Below, one piece after another: positions 11,874 to 19,849 of a stretch of DNA of 64,000 bases (the stretch's first letter is position 1; each line of letters starts with the position of its first letter). Location of the stretch: positions 62,001 to 126,000 of the forward strand of contig CAZLRH010000009.1 in the NCBI GenBank assembly GCA_964562015.1, given 5' to 3'. The notes below the pieces were generated by a model. It made no database searches and was not told the DNA's origin. It worked only from the letters and a program-made list of their open reading frames with translations. The DNA comes from CAZLRH01 sp964562015 (GTDB lineage Bacteria > Verrucomicrobiota > Verrucomicrobiia > Opitutales > JABDGR01). The translations under genes were made by a program, and so were the position numbers.

Positions 11874-12124
11874 GGAAACCGCAGATGGCGCAGAGGCACG
11901 CAGGTTTTAGCATCGTAGAAAATGCAACGCCTCTAGGGTGTGCTTGGAACCTCTCAAATAACCACGGATAACACGGATGGCACGGATAAGAAGAATGAAA
12001 GGATGAATCTGCTCCGGTCCGCAATCCGTGTGATCCGTGTCATCCGTGGTTTTTTGTGGAGCTTCAGAACAGAACTGAATCCAGCAATTTCCATCTGCGT
12101 TCATCTGCGCCCTCTGCGGTTTCC
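11874..12124. repeat. Nested intergenic palindrome: CGCAGAT family outside, CACGGAT family inside
   Basis: The outer arms are 11874-11904 (GAAACCGCAGATGGCGCAGA onward) and 12091-12124, whose reverse complement reads GGAAACCGCAGAGGGCGCAG onward. Inside sit a second pair of arms, 11959-11990 (AACCACGGATAACACGGATG onward) and 12023-12058, reverse complement AACCACGGATGACACGGATC onward. Each arm is a run of 9-nt units (CGCAGATnn or CACGGATnn). The element fills most of the gap between the 3' end of the chemoreceptor gene and the start of def. The sequence contains no ORF of its own worth calling. Confidence 0.85.
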
Positions 12125-12147
12125 GCTTTTCCTTCTCAGAACGCGCG

Positions 12148-14316
12148 TCACACCCTGAAAAACGTCACTTCCGCCTGGAGGCCGCGGGTCGCGTCGCGGA
12201 GCTGTTCGAGGAGGCGGAGGGCTTCCTGGATGGTGGTGGCGGTTTGCTGGGCGGAGTCGCTCATGTTGGTGATGGCGTCGGTGATTTGGCGGGCGCCTTC
12301 GGATTGGGAAGTCATGCCCTGCAACACCATTTCAAAGCGCGGCGGCAGGCCTTGCACTTGCTGGATGACTTCGGTGAGCTGCTGGGAAACGGTTTGGATG
12401 CGCTCAATGCCGGCGGCGGATTTTGCGGCGAAGCCCTTCATGCCGGCCACGCCCGCCTGCACGGCTTCCATCATGGCCTCGATGGTGTTTTCAATTTCGA
12501 GGGTGGAAACGGCGGCCTGGTCGGCGAGGCGTTGAATTTCGCGGGCGACGACGCTGAAGCCGCGGCCGTATTCGCCGGCCTTGCGGGCTTCAATGGCGGC
12601 GTTGAGCGAGAGCAGGTTCGTCTGGTCGGCGACCTTCGTCATCGCAATGGTGACGCCGCAAATGCCCTCGGCTTTTTTTGCAATGAGTTCGAGTTGCTCG
12701 GCGATGATGGCGCGGGCCTGCTCGAGTTCGCCCATGGTGGTTTGGATGGCTTGCAGGCCGTCGAGCCCGGCCTCCGCGCGTTGGGCGGTGCCTTGGGCGA
12801 CGCCGTTGACCTCGACCATCGTGCGCGTGAGTTCCTGGGACGTGGCGGAAATTTGTTTGGCGGTGGCGGCGACCTCGAGGGCCGCGGTGCCGGTGGTTTG
12901 GGCGGCCTCGGCCTGCTGGCGCGCGGAGGCCGCGACTTGCACGGCGTTGCCAGAAATGACGGTGGCGGATTCCTGCACTTTGCCGACGAGCGATTTCAGG
13001 CTGCGCGCCATCGTGCGCACGGCGTGGGCGAGCAGGCCGATTTCATTATGCGACGACACGTGCACCACGGGCGACAAATCCCCCTGGGCAATTTGCTCCG
13101 CGACGCTGGTCAATTGCACCACGGGCCGGGTGATGCCGCGCGCCACCCAGGCCGCCACGCCCAAGACGGCCAAGAGCGTAAAGAGCCCCACGTCCACGGA
13201 AAAATTGCGCAGATCCGTCACCGGCTGAAAGAGTTCGGCGGTATCGGTCGTTTGAATGAGCGTCCATTCCAAATCGGGCAGGTACGTCCACGCGGCGAGC
13301 ACCTCATGCCCGCGAAAGTCCTGGCAGATGGCCGAGTAGGCGACGCCCGGGTCGGTGATGCCATCGCCAAACTTGGCGATGCCGCTCAACGGTTGCATGG
13401 GGGAAAAGGAAGGCATCGTCGCCGTGGTGAGCTGGCTGATAAGCGTGAATTTTCCATCGTGGCGGGTGACCACGAGGGTCTCGCCGGATTCGCCCAGGCC
13501 GACTTTGTTGTTCAGGAACGGCTCGAACTTGGCGCTGCTCAAGCCCAGGATGAGCACGCCCAAAAAATCGCCGGTGTCCTCGCCGGTCAGCACCGGCGCG
13601 GCGAAATAAAAGGCGATGTGGTGGTCGGGCGTTTCGTTGGTGACGCTGGAGGGGATGGTCGCGTGCTTTTGCAGGACATCCTTAAAAATATCGGCAATGG
13701 CCAGCTTGGCATTCTCGGGGGCCAGAAGATTCATCTGCACCTGGCCCTGCGGGCCCGCGCTGTAAACGACGAGACCGGCGGGATTCACGAGGTAAAGCTC
13801 CGCGAACTGCAAATTGTGCACGAACGCATGGAACCGCGGGCCCCATTGGGCGTCCACCGCCAGGGCCGCCGGGCTGCCGCGCAATTGATCATAATTGGCC
13901 GGGGTGACGTTGCCGAGCGCCGCCATCGAGTCGCGAATCACGGGCGAGCCCTTGATGAGGTCGGTCGCCTCGCGCATGGAGTGGAAGTACCCGCTGACTT
14001 CGCTGCCCTGGCGTTTGACGAGCGCCTCGAGGTTGTCCTTGTTGTCCGCCAGCATGCCATTGGCGGCGTAGCGGTAATTGGAATAGCCCACCACGCACAA
14101 CGGCACGAGGGAGATGACCGTAAACCAACCGGCCAGTTGCAGAAACAGGCGGGGCCGGCGGGCGGCGGCGGACGCACGGGCGCTCACACTGGCACCCGCG
14201 GGCACGGGCCGCGCCGGGGTGGGGTTTTTTCGCACTGGAAACGGAGTTTGCGCCACCCGGGCAGACTCGCCCAATCCGCCCGCGCCTTCAATCCTTTTTC
14301 CGGCGGGCAATGGCAA
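12148..14316 (-). CDS. Methyl-accepting chemotaxis protein
   Basis: This 722-residue protein has a long Pro/Ala/Arg-rich cytoplasmic N-terminus (1-55), a first membrane helix (about 57-80), and a large periplasmic sensor (about 81-370) of Cache type, including a segment AFYFAAPVLTGEDTGDFLGVLILGL. A second helix (about 374-394), a HAMP domain (about 393-446) and a cytoplasmic coiled coil follow. The signalling tip LVxxxA..Q is represented around KVADQTNLLSLNAAIEARKAGEYGRGFSVVAREIQRLADQA, the conserved CheA/CheW contact region. It would sense an extracellular ligand and control a CheA-type kinase; no che genes are in the window. It begins directly after purM on the same strand, 1 bp from its stop. 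Confidence 0.92.
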   Translation of the reverse strand: MPLPAGKRIEGAGGLGESARVAQTPFPVRKNPTPARPVPAGASVSARASAAARRPRLFLQLAGWFTVISLVPLCVVGYSNYRYAANGMLADNKDNLEALVKRQGSEVSGYFHSMREATDLIKGSPVIRDSMAALGNVTPANYDQLRGSPAALAVDAQWGPRFHAFVHNLQFAELYLVNPAGLVVYSAGPQGQVQMNLLAPENAKLAIADIFKDVLQKHATIPSSVTNETPDHHIAFYFAAPVLTGEDTGDFLGVLILGLSSAKFEPFLNNKVGLGESGETLVVTRHDGKFTLISQLTTATMPSFSPMQPLSGIAKFGDGITDPGVAYSAICQDFRGHEVLAAWTYLPDLEWTLIQTTDTAELFQPVTDLRNFSVDVGLFTLLAVLGVAAWVARGITRPVVQLTSVAEQIAQGDLSPVVHVSSHNEIGLLAHAVRTMARSLKSLVGKVQESATVISGNAVQVAASARQQAEAAQTTGTAALEVAATAKQISATSQELTRTMVEVNGVAQGTAQRAEAGLDGLQAIQTTMGELEQARAIIAEQLELIAKKAEGICGVTIAMTKVADQTNLLSLNAAIEARKAGEYGRGFSVVAREIQRLADQAAVSTLEIENTIEAMMEAVQAGVAGMKGFAAKSAAGIERIQTVSQQLTEVIQQVQGLPPRFEMVLQGMTSQSEGARQITDAITNMSDSAQQTATTIQEALRLLEQLRDATRGLQAEVTFFRV

Positions 14317-14317
14317 G

Positions 14318-15529
14318 TTACAACGTGTATGCTAATTCCTCGCCGCCGGTGAGAATAGTCACATGGTTGGCATTGCCGGGCAGGCGCGAGGGCAGCGTGC
14401 GCCCGACGATGCGGGCCTCGATGCCAAAGGCTTCCGCCGTGGCGATGACTTTGGCGGCGGCCGCGGGCGGGCAGAAAACTTCCAGCCGGTGGCCCATGTT
14501 GTACACGCGGTGCATTTCGTGTGGGGTGGTGCCGCTGGCTTTCTGAATGGCGCGGAAAATCGCCGGTGGGGGGAAGAGATTATCCTTGAGGAAATGCACG
14601 CCGCGACCGAAGCGCAGGCATTTCGTCTGGCCGCCGCCGGAGCAGTGCACGAGGCCCCGGATGGACGCGCGATGCTTGCGCAACAACTGCGCGATGACGG
14701 GCGCGTAGGTGCGCGTGGGGCTCAGGAGGGCCTGGCCGACGGTCAGATCGCTGCCGGGCAAGGTGTCGCTCATGCGGTGGGGGCCGCAGTAAACGAGGGC
14801 CGGGTTGATGCCGGGGTCAAACGTTTCTGGATATTTTTTGCGATAATGCGCACTAAGCAAATCATGGCGGGCGCTGGTCAGGCCATTGCTGCCAATGCCG
14901 CTGTTGGGGGCGTCTTCATAGGTTGCCTGGCCAAACGAGGCGAGGCCGACAATCGCGAGGCCGGGCCGGATTTTTTCGCCCGTGATGACAGCTTTGCGCG
15001 GCAGCACCGCCACGGCGCAGGAATCGAGGGTGAAGGTTGGGGTGAGGTCGCCGACATCGGCGGTTTCGCCGCCGCCATTTTCCACGTCGACCCCGAGGTC
15101 GCGCAGTTTTGCGAGAAAATCCTCGTGCCCGGCGATCAGTTCCGCGAGGGCGGCGCCGGTAAAACGCCGGGCGTTGCGGTTGATGGTGCTGGAAAAAAGC
15201 ACGCGGCCCGTGACGCCGACGCACAGCAGGTCGTCGAGATTCATCACCAGGCTGTCTTGCGCGAGGCCATGAAACACGCGGGCGTCGCCCGTCTCGCGCC
15301 AATGCAGGTAGGCGAGCACCGATTTCGTGCCGGAGCCGTCGGCGTGGATGACGTTGCAAAGACGGGGATTGCCCGTGAGATAATCCGCCGTGATTTTGCA
15401 AAAGGCGCCGGGAAAGAGTCCGCGATCCAGGTGGTCCACGGCGGCATGGACTTCACGCTTGGTGGCCGAGGCGCCGCGGGCGGCGTAACGGCCGATTTCA
15501 GCCGCCAGTTTCTGGACAGGCTTTTTCAT
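14318..15529 (-). CDS. purM: Phosphoribosylformylglycinamidine cyclo-ligase (AIR synthase), PurM-like
   Basis: The 403-residue product has the PurM/ThiL ATP-grasp-free fold. Seen are GLAQDSLVMNLDDLLCVG (substrate/ATP loop), a VENGGGETADVGDL acidic metal motif, and GLASFGQATYEDAPNSGIGSNGLTSAR in the C-terminal domain followed by GLVHCSGGGQTKCLRFG. It closes the FGAM imidazole ring with ATP to form AIR in purine synthesis. It is longer than E. coli PurM (345) and of the divergent type seen in Bacteroidetes and relatives. Its ATG overlaps the thrH stop by 4 nt, so translation is coupled to ThrH. Confidence 0.88.
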   Translation of the reverse strand: MKKPVQKLAAEIGRYAARGASATKREVHAAVDHLDRGLFPGAFCKITADYLTGNPRLCNVIHADGSGTKSVLAYLHWRETGDARVFHGLAQDSLVMNLDDLLCVGVTGRVLFSSTINRNARRFTGAALAELIAGHEDFLAKLRDLGVDVENGGGETADVGDLTPTFTLDSCAVAVLPRKAVITGEKIRPGLAIVGLASFGQATYEDAPNSGIGSNGLTSARHDLLSAHYRKKYPETFDPGINPALVYCGPHRMSDTLPGSDLTVGQALLSPTRTYAPVIAQLLRKHRASIRGLVHCSGGGQTKCLRFGRGVHFLKDNLFPPPAIFRAIQKASGTTPHEMHRVYNMGHRLEVFCPPAAAAKVIATAEAFGIEARIVGRTLPSRLPGNANHVTILTGGEELAYTL

Positions 15530-16128
15530 ACAATGATCTTCTCGATCTCGGCGCGGAGCGCGGCGTGCTCGCGGGTCACGGGAAAATGCGGGTTGGCGGC
15601 GGCGAAGCCGTCGGTGGGACGAAACAAAATCCCGTGGTGGGCGGCCTGGAGCATCGCGAGGTCGTTATGCGAATCGCCGGCGGCGGTGATTTCGTAATTC
15701 AACCCCCGCAGGGCCTCGACGGCGTGGCGTTTCTGGTCAGCCTGCCGCAGGCGGTAGCCGGTAATGCGCCCGCCCGGAGCCACTTCCAATTCGTGGCACA
15801 ACAACGCCGGCCAGCCGAGTTGCCGCAGCAGCGGCGCGGCGAATTGCGAAAAGGTGTCCGAAAGAATGAGGACGGGTACGCGGGCCCGCAGCCAGTCCAT
15901 GAATTCCACCGCGCCCGGCAAGGGCCGCAGGGTGCCGATGACTTCCTGGATCGCGGGCAGCGTGATGCCGTGCCGGTCGAGAAACTCGAGGCGAAAACGC
16001 ATGAGCTTGTCGTAGTCCGGCTCGTCGCGCGTGGTGCGGCGCAATTCGGCATGGCCGGTTTTTTCGGCGACGGCGATCCAGATTTCCGGCACGAGGACGC
16101 CTTCGAGGTCAAGACAGACAAGGTGCAT
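15526..16128 (-). CDS. thrH: Bifunctional phosphoserine phosphatase/homoserine phosphotransferase ThrH
   Basis: This 200-residue HAD-superfamily protein starts CLDLEGVLVPEIWIAVAEKTG, the characteristic ThrH motif I, with motif II ILSDTFSQF, the catalytic Lys in RQADQKRHAV, and motif III AAGDSHNDLAMLQAA followed by GILF. ThrH dephosphorylates phosphoserine and can move the phosphate to homoserine, linking serine and threonine synthesis. Length and motifs match the Pseudomonas enzyme closely. The gene lies 63 bp downstream of a membrane glycosyltransferase-like gene and overlaps purM. Confidence 0.93.
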   Translation of the reverse strand: MHLVCLDLEGVLVPEIWIAVAEKTGHAELRRTTRDEPDYDKLMRFRLEFLDRHGITLPAIQEVIGTLRPLPGAVEFMDWLRARVPVLILSDTFSQFAAPLLRQLGWPALLCHELEVAPGGRITGYRLRQADQKRHAVEALRGLNYEITAAGDSHNDLAMLQAAHHGILFRPTDGFAAANPHFPVTREHAALRAEIEKIIV

Positions 16129-16191
16129 GGCGGCAGTGGGCGAGCGTTTCGGCGCAGGGCCGGTGCGTCAAGCGGGAAGTCGGGTATTAAA

Positions 16192-17850
16192 TTACGGTTG
16201 CGGGGCGGCAGGCGTTGCGGTCGGAGTGGCTGCGGTGGACGCAGGCTTGGGCAGGAGCACGGCTTTGACGAGGCCGCCGTCGGCATCGGTGAACACGGCC
16301 CAATGGTCGTAATTGGGAAAAGCGGCGAAAAGCTCCGGGTCGCGCGCCTCGCCGAGCGACCGGGCCCACAACACCAATTGCGAGGCCGGGTCTGCGGAAT
16401 TAAAGATCCAGTCGTGGTGGAAATTATGCAGGGCCGGGTAAACGACGGTGGCCAACTGCCGGCGTCCCGTCGCCGCGGCATGCTCCATTAGGGAAATTTC
16501 AACATTGTGCCGGTCCGAGGCCCAAGGCTGCGTGGCCCAGTAGGGCGCGCTCAAGTGGAAGTCATAATAAACGCGCAGCACCGGGAACGCCGCCAACAAC
16601 GCCAGCGCCGCCGCCATTCCCAGCCAGCGGGGTTTTAATTTCCGGCGCAGAACCCAGGCATGCAGATGGCGTGCACCTTGCAGGATAATAATCAACAGTG
16701 GCGCGGTCCACGCCGCGAGGTAGTGCGGCTTGTCGTAAAAGCGCACGATGGCTAGCGGCAGCGCGATGAAGGCCACGCTGAGGAGCGAGCGGCGCACCCA
16801 CGCATCGCGTGCGCGCCAGCCGGCCAGCACGCCCAGCGCCGCCAGCGGCCACAGCGACTTGGGGAGCATGAAGGGCTGCTCGGTGTGCCACGCGGTTTTA
16901 AGGCTGTCCCAACGCGTTGCCCACGTCAGCGGGTCTTCAGTCAAATAGGACGGCATGAGTTTTTCCAGCCCCAGCATAAACGGCGGCACGGCGGCGGTGT
17001 CACCATGCGGATGCTGCCAGACGAACATCGAAAATGCGGGTTGGTAGATGCTACTATAGAGGCGGTGCGCAAAGAGAAAGGCGTCGCCCGTCGTGGCGAC
17101 ATTGTAACCCAGCGTGAGGCCCACGCCGAGCAGCGCAAAAAGGACAAACGTGGCCAGCACGCCCACGCCGCTCGCTTTCTCGCCGCGCTGGAAGCGTTCG
17201 CGGCCATTCCACAAAATGAGCGCCGTCGGCCACAGCGCAAAAATGCAGCCGTCGAGCGGGCGGGTGAGCGCCATGATGATGCAGCCGACGCCCGCCCAGG
17301 CCGCCGCGCTGAGGGGCGACCCGCGTTTTCGCCATAGACGGACGGCGCCGCCAAAGGTCAGCGCGCCCCCGAGCGCCAGCACGCTGCCGCCCCAAAAACT
17401 TTGCCCCCAATAGGAAAACGCGCCGTAGCCCGCCATGCCCGCGAGCGCGCCCGCCAGCGCCCACCCGCGCGACATCAGCCCGCGCAGCATCCAATACAGC
17501 GCAATCGCCCAGGCGCCATTTACAATCCACATGCCGATGATCGGCTGGCCCAGCAGCACGCCCAATGCGAGCGCGAACCCCTGGCCGGGCGGATACATCG
17601 CGTAGTAGCGTGGGGTTTGAAATTGATAATAGGTCTGGAAAAATTCGAGGGGGCCGGGGGGCGGCGGATTGGTCAGCCGCCCGTGCGCGAACGTTTCTCC
17701 GAGTAAAATGTAGCCGAATTCGTCGTGGATGATGGGCAGCGGCGCGCCGTACCACGTGGTCGGCAGGGAAGTGAGCACGACCCCCATCAAAAACAAAAAC
17801 AACGCCACCAGCCACGAATAGGCCGTCAGATTTCGGAAGGTCTGGCGCAT
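16192..17850 (-). CDS. Polytopic membrane protein, ArnT/PMT-type GT-C glycosyltransferase-like
   Basis: This 552-residue protein has about 9-10 membrane helices. The first periplasmic loop carries IIHDEFGYILLGETFAHGR, in which the HDE acidic pair occupies the catalytic position of GT-C enzymes. It is followed by YAMYPPGQGFALALG, a motif shared with the neighbour at 18001-19674. A soluble tail of about 120 residues ends in an Ala/Pro/Thr-rich stretch. The two neighbours are paralogues (same HDEF, YPPGQG, YWGGS/FWGGS and LTRPLDG/LTRPYEG motifs). Likely role: transfer of a lipid-linked sugar outside the membrane; acceptor unknown. Separated from the upstream paralogue by a 9-nt-period palindrome. 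Confidence 0.82.
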   Translation of the reverse strand: MRQTFRNLTAYSWLVALFLFLMGVVLTSLPTTWYGAPLPIIHDEFGYILLGETFAHGRLTNPPPPGPLEFFQTYYQFQTPRYYAMYPPGQGFALALGVLLGQPIIGMWIVNGAWAIALYWMLRGLMSRGWALAGALAGMAGYGAFSYWGQSFWGGSVLALGGALTFGGAVRLWRKRGSPLSAAAWAGVGCIIMALTRPLDGCIFALWPTALILWNGRERFQRGEKASGVGVLATFVLFALLGVGLTLGYNVATTGDAFLFAHRLYSSIYQPAFSMFVWQHPHGDTAAVPPFMLGLEKLMPSYLTEDPLTWATRWDSLKTAWHTEQPFMLPKSLWPLAALGVLAGWRARDAWVRRSLLSVAFIALPLAIVRFYDKPHYLAAWTAPLLIIILQGARHLHAWVLRRKLKPRWLGMAAALALLAAFPVLRVYYDFHLSAPYWATQPWASDRHNVEISLMEHAAATGRRQLATVVYPALHNFHHDWIFNSADPASQLVLWARSLGEARDPELFAAFPNYDHWAVFTDADGGLVKAVLLPKPASTAATPTATPAAPQP

Positions 17851-17860
17851 GAAGAAGGTG

Positions 17861-17979
17861 GACGGAATTAACAGAATTTACGGAATGAAAACGACGGCCG
17901 GAGCAGGGAAGATGGACGGGTGAGCGTCGAAAGAAATCGAAGCCAGGTTTTTCATTCTGTGAATTCTGTAAATTCTGTC
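17861..17979. repeat. Intergenic palindrome of the ACAGAATTn family
   Basis: Left arm 17861-17892 (GACGGAATTAACAGAATTTA onward) and right arm 17947-17979, reverse complement GACAGAATTTACAGAATTCA onward, differ at only a few positions. Each arm is three 9-nt units. It lies between two minus-strand paralogous genes, starting 10 bp from one start codon and ending 21 bp from the other's stop. Confidence 0.85.
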
Positions 17980-18000
17980 GAAAATATTATCAAGGGACTT

Positions 18001-19674
18001 TTAGGGCCCGATCAATTCCACGCTGCCTTGCAGGGTGCCGTCCGGCGTCAGCCGCGCGCGCCAGAGGTCGCGATTGGGATAATAGCTGCGCAAGAGCGGA
18101 ATCGTTTGCGCATCGCGGTAGCGCGCATAAATCACGCTCTGGCGGTCAATATCGGGTCCGTTGTGGATCCATTCGATCTCGCGCTTATAATCCGGCGGAT
18201 ATTCAACCACGAGCACCTGCCCGCGGCCGCCCGCGAGTGCGCGTTCGAGCAGTTTTTTCTCCAGGGCTTCGCGCTGGCGCATCGGCCCCTCGAAAAACCG
18301 CGCGCGCCAGAGGTTGCGGAAATTACTGCCCTCCAGCGGCACCGACGTGATGGAGCCCTCGGCTTTCACATACGGCGCATAGTCCGCCAGCACGAAAGCG
18401 AAAATGGCAAGCCACCACAGACCGGGCAGCAGGCTGGAGCCCATTTTTTTTGCGGTCAATTGGCGCAGTTCGCGTTCGCCGGTGGCGGCGAGCACGGCGA
18501 CGGGCGCAGTCCAGGCCGCCGCATAGTGCGGAAAATAAAACCAGCGCACGCTGGCCATCACCAAGAGCAGCGTGAAAAGCGTAGCCAGTGCCAAACGCGC
18601 GCCTCGGCGGCGCAGCAAAGCGGCCACGATTCCCGCGGCGAGAAACGGCCACAGCCACCAGGGGAGAAACATTTGCACCAACATGCGCAGGTCGATTTTC
18701 ACCACGCGCTTAAGCACGTCGACCATGCGGAAATCCGCCTGGCCCCACTGGCCCGGCTTGAAATCGCGAAAGTACCAATCCATCTCCGGCGGGCGGCCTT
18801 CGACCGGTGCGCCAAGTTTGTCCCACACAAACAAACCGCGGTCCGGCATGACCGTTTTCTCATAAAGCTGGTGGGCGAAAACAAAGGCCGAGCCGGTGGT
18901 CGCGTGGTTGTACGCGAGCACAAAGGCCGCCGCGCCAGCCAGCGGCACCGCGGCGGCTAGAGCGATGGCCAGCGCCCGCCGCAAAAGTCCCTGTCGGGCA
19001 AAATTTCCGAGTTTCCAGGCCATTGCCGCCGCCGGCACGAGGCAGAAGAAGAATCCTTCGTAGGGTCGGGTAAGCAGCGCGAGGCCCGCGCCGATGCCGC
19101 TCCACCCCGCGGCAGCCCAGGGGAAACGGGGCCAGCGCCACAACCGCAGCGCGCCGCCAAAAACCAGCGCGCCGCTCAGCGCGAACAGCGAGCCCCCCCA
19201 GTACGAACCGCCCCAGTACGTCGCCGCGACTTCATAAATAACCAGCACGAGACTAAGCGCGACGGCCCGCGCGCGCGGCGTCACGGCCTCCAGCATCCAG
19301 CACCACGCCATCGCGAGCAGGCCCGCCGTCAACCATACGCCGACAATCGGTTCGCCGCCGAGCCATTGCCCCACCGCCAGTTGCAGACCCTGGCCGGGCG
19401 GATATTTGCCGACGTACGCGGGCTCCTGCAAAACGTGAAACGTCTCGAAGAGCTGGTGGAGTGAATGCGGCGGGTTGGCCAAGCGACCGTCGAGCAAGGT
19501 GTCGGCGATGAGGAGGTTTGCGAACTCATCATGCACCGTCGGCGGCGGCGAGCCGAGTTGCCGGTAGGGCAGGGCGGCCAGGGCCGTGCCGGCGAGAAAC
19601 AACAAACCGTAAACCAGCCAGCGTTGCCGCAGCAGGCCATGGATGGAAGCCGTGACGGAGGAAAGAATTTTCAC
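18001..19674 (-). CDS. Polytopic membrane protein, ArnT/PMT-type GT-C glycosyltransferase-like (paralogue)
   Basis: This is a tandem paralogue of the gene at 16192-17850. The first external loop has TVHDEFANLLIADTLLDGR, followed by YVGKYPPGQGLQLAVG and YWGGSYWGGSLFALSG, and the family's soluble tail. The reading frame extends to an ATG at 19740, but those codons lie in an intergenic repeat. A GTG at 19674 gives a short positive N-terminus before the first helix (LVYGLLFLAGTALAAL) and 557 residues; I prefer it, with moderate certainty. About ten membrane helices are predicted by eye. Tandem duplicates with diverged tails suggest different acceptors or sugars. Confidence 0.82.
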   Translation of the reverse strand: MKILSSVTASIHGLLRQRWLVYGLLFLAGTALAALPYRQLGSPPPTVHDEFANLLIADTLLDGRLANPPHSLHQLFETFHVLQEPAYVGKYPPGQGLQLAVGQWLGGEPIVGVWLTAGLLAMAWCWMLEAVTPRARAVALSLVLVIYEVAATYWGGSYWGGSLFALSGALVFGGALRLWRWPRFPWAAAGWSGIGAGLALLTRPYEGFFFCLVPAAAMAWKLGNFARQGLLRRALAIALAAAVPLAGAAAFVLAYNHATTGSAFVFAHQLYEKTVMPDRGLFVWDKLGAPVEGRPPEMDWYFRDFKPGQWGQADFRMVDVLKRVVKIDLRMLVQMFLPWWLWPFLAAGIVAALLRRRGARLALATLFTLLLVMASVRWFYFPHYAAAWTAPVAVLAATGERELRQLTAKKMGSSLLPGLWWLAIFAFVLADYAPYVKAEGSITSVPLEGSNFRNLWRARFFEGPMRQREALEKKLLERALAGGRGQVLVVEYPPDYKREIEWIHNGPDIDRQSVIYARYRDAQTIPLLRSYYPNRDLWRARLTPDGTLQGSVELIGP

Positions 19675-19842
19675 CGCGAAGACGCAAAGGGCGCGAAGGA
19701 AAGCCGAGTATCTTTCTCTATAGATTACACAGATTCGCACCGATTTCTCTCAAATAATCTGTGTTAATCAGCGCAATCTGTGGAAGAATCTTCTCCTTTG
19801 CAGGCTTCCCTTCGCGTGCTTTGCGCCTTTGCGGCGAGACCT
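19671..19842. repeat. Nested intergenic palindrome: CGCGAAG family outside, CACAGATT family inside
   Basis: Outer arms are 19671-19704 (TCACCGCGAAGACGCAAAGG onward) and 19798-19842 (reverse complement GCCGCAAAGGCGCAAAGCAC onward). Inner arms are 19722-19751 and 19756-19783, reverse complement CCACAGATTGCGCTGATTAA onward. It occupies nearly the entire spacer between the thrS stop and the next gene. Same nested architecture as 11874-12124 but with different word families. Confidence 0.85.
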
Positions 19843-19849
19843 TCTTCAC

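Noticed and set aside
11874..12124. CRISPR array
   Set aside because: Repeat units are 9 nt, directly abutting, arranged as inverted arms; there are no spacers and no cas genes.
12244..14352. 702-residue open frame antisense to the chemoreceptor
   Set aside because: Composition dominated by His, Gly and Arg from reversed MCP codons; the opposite strand has a complete domain architecture.
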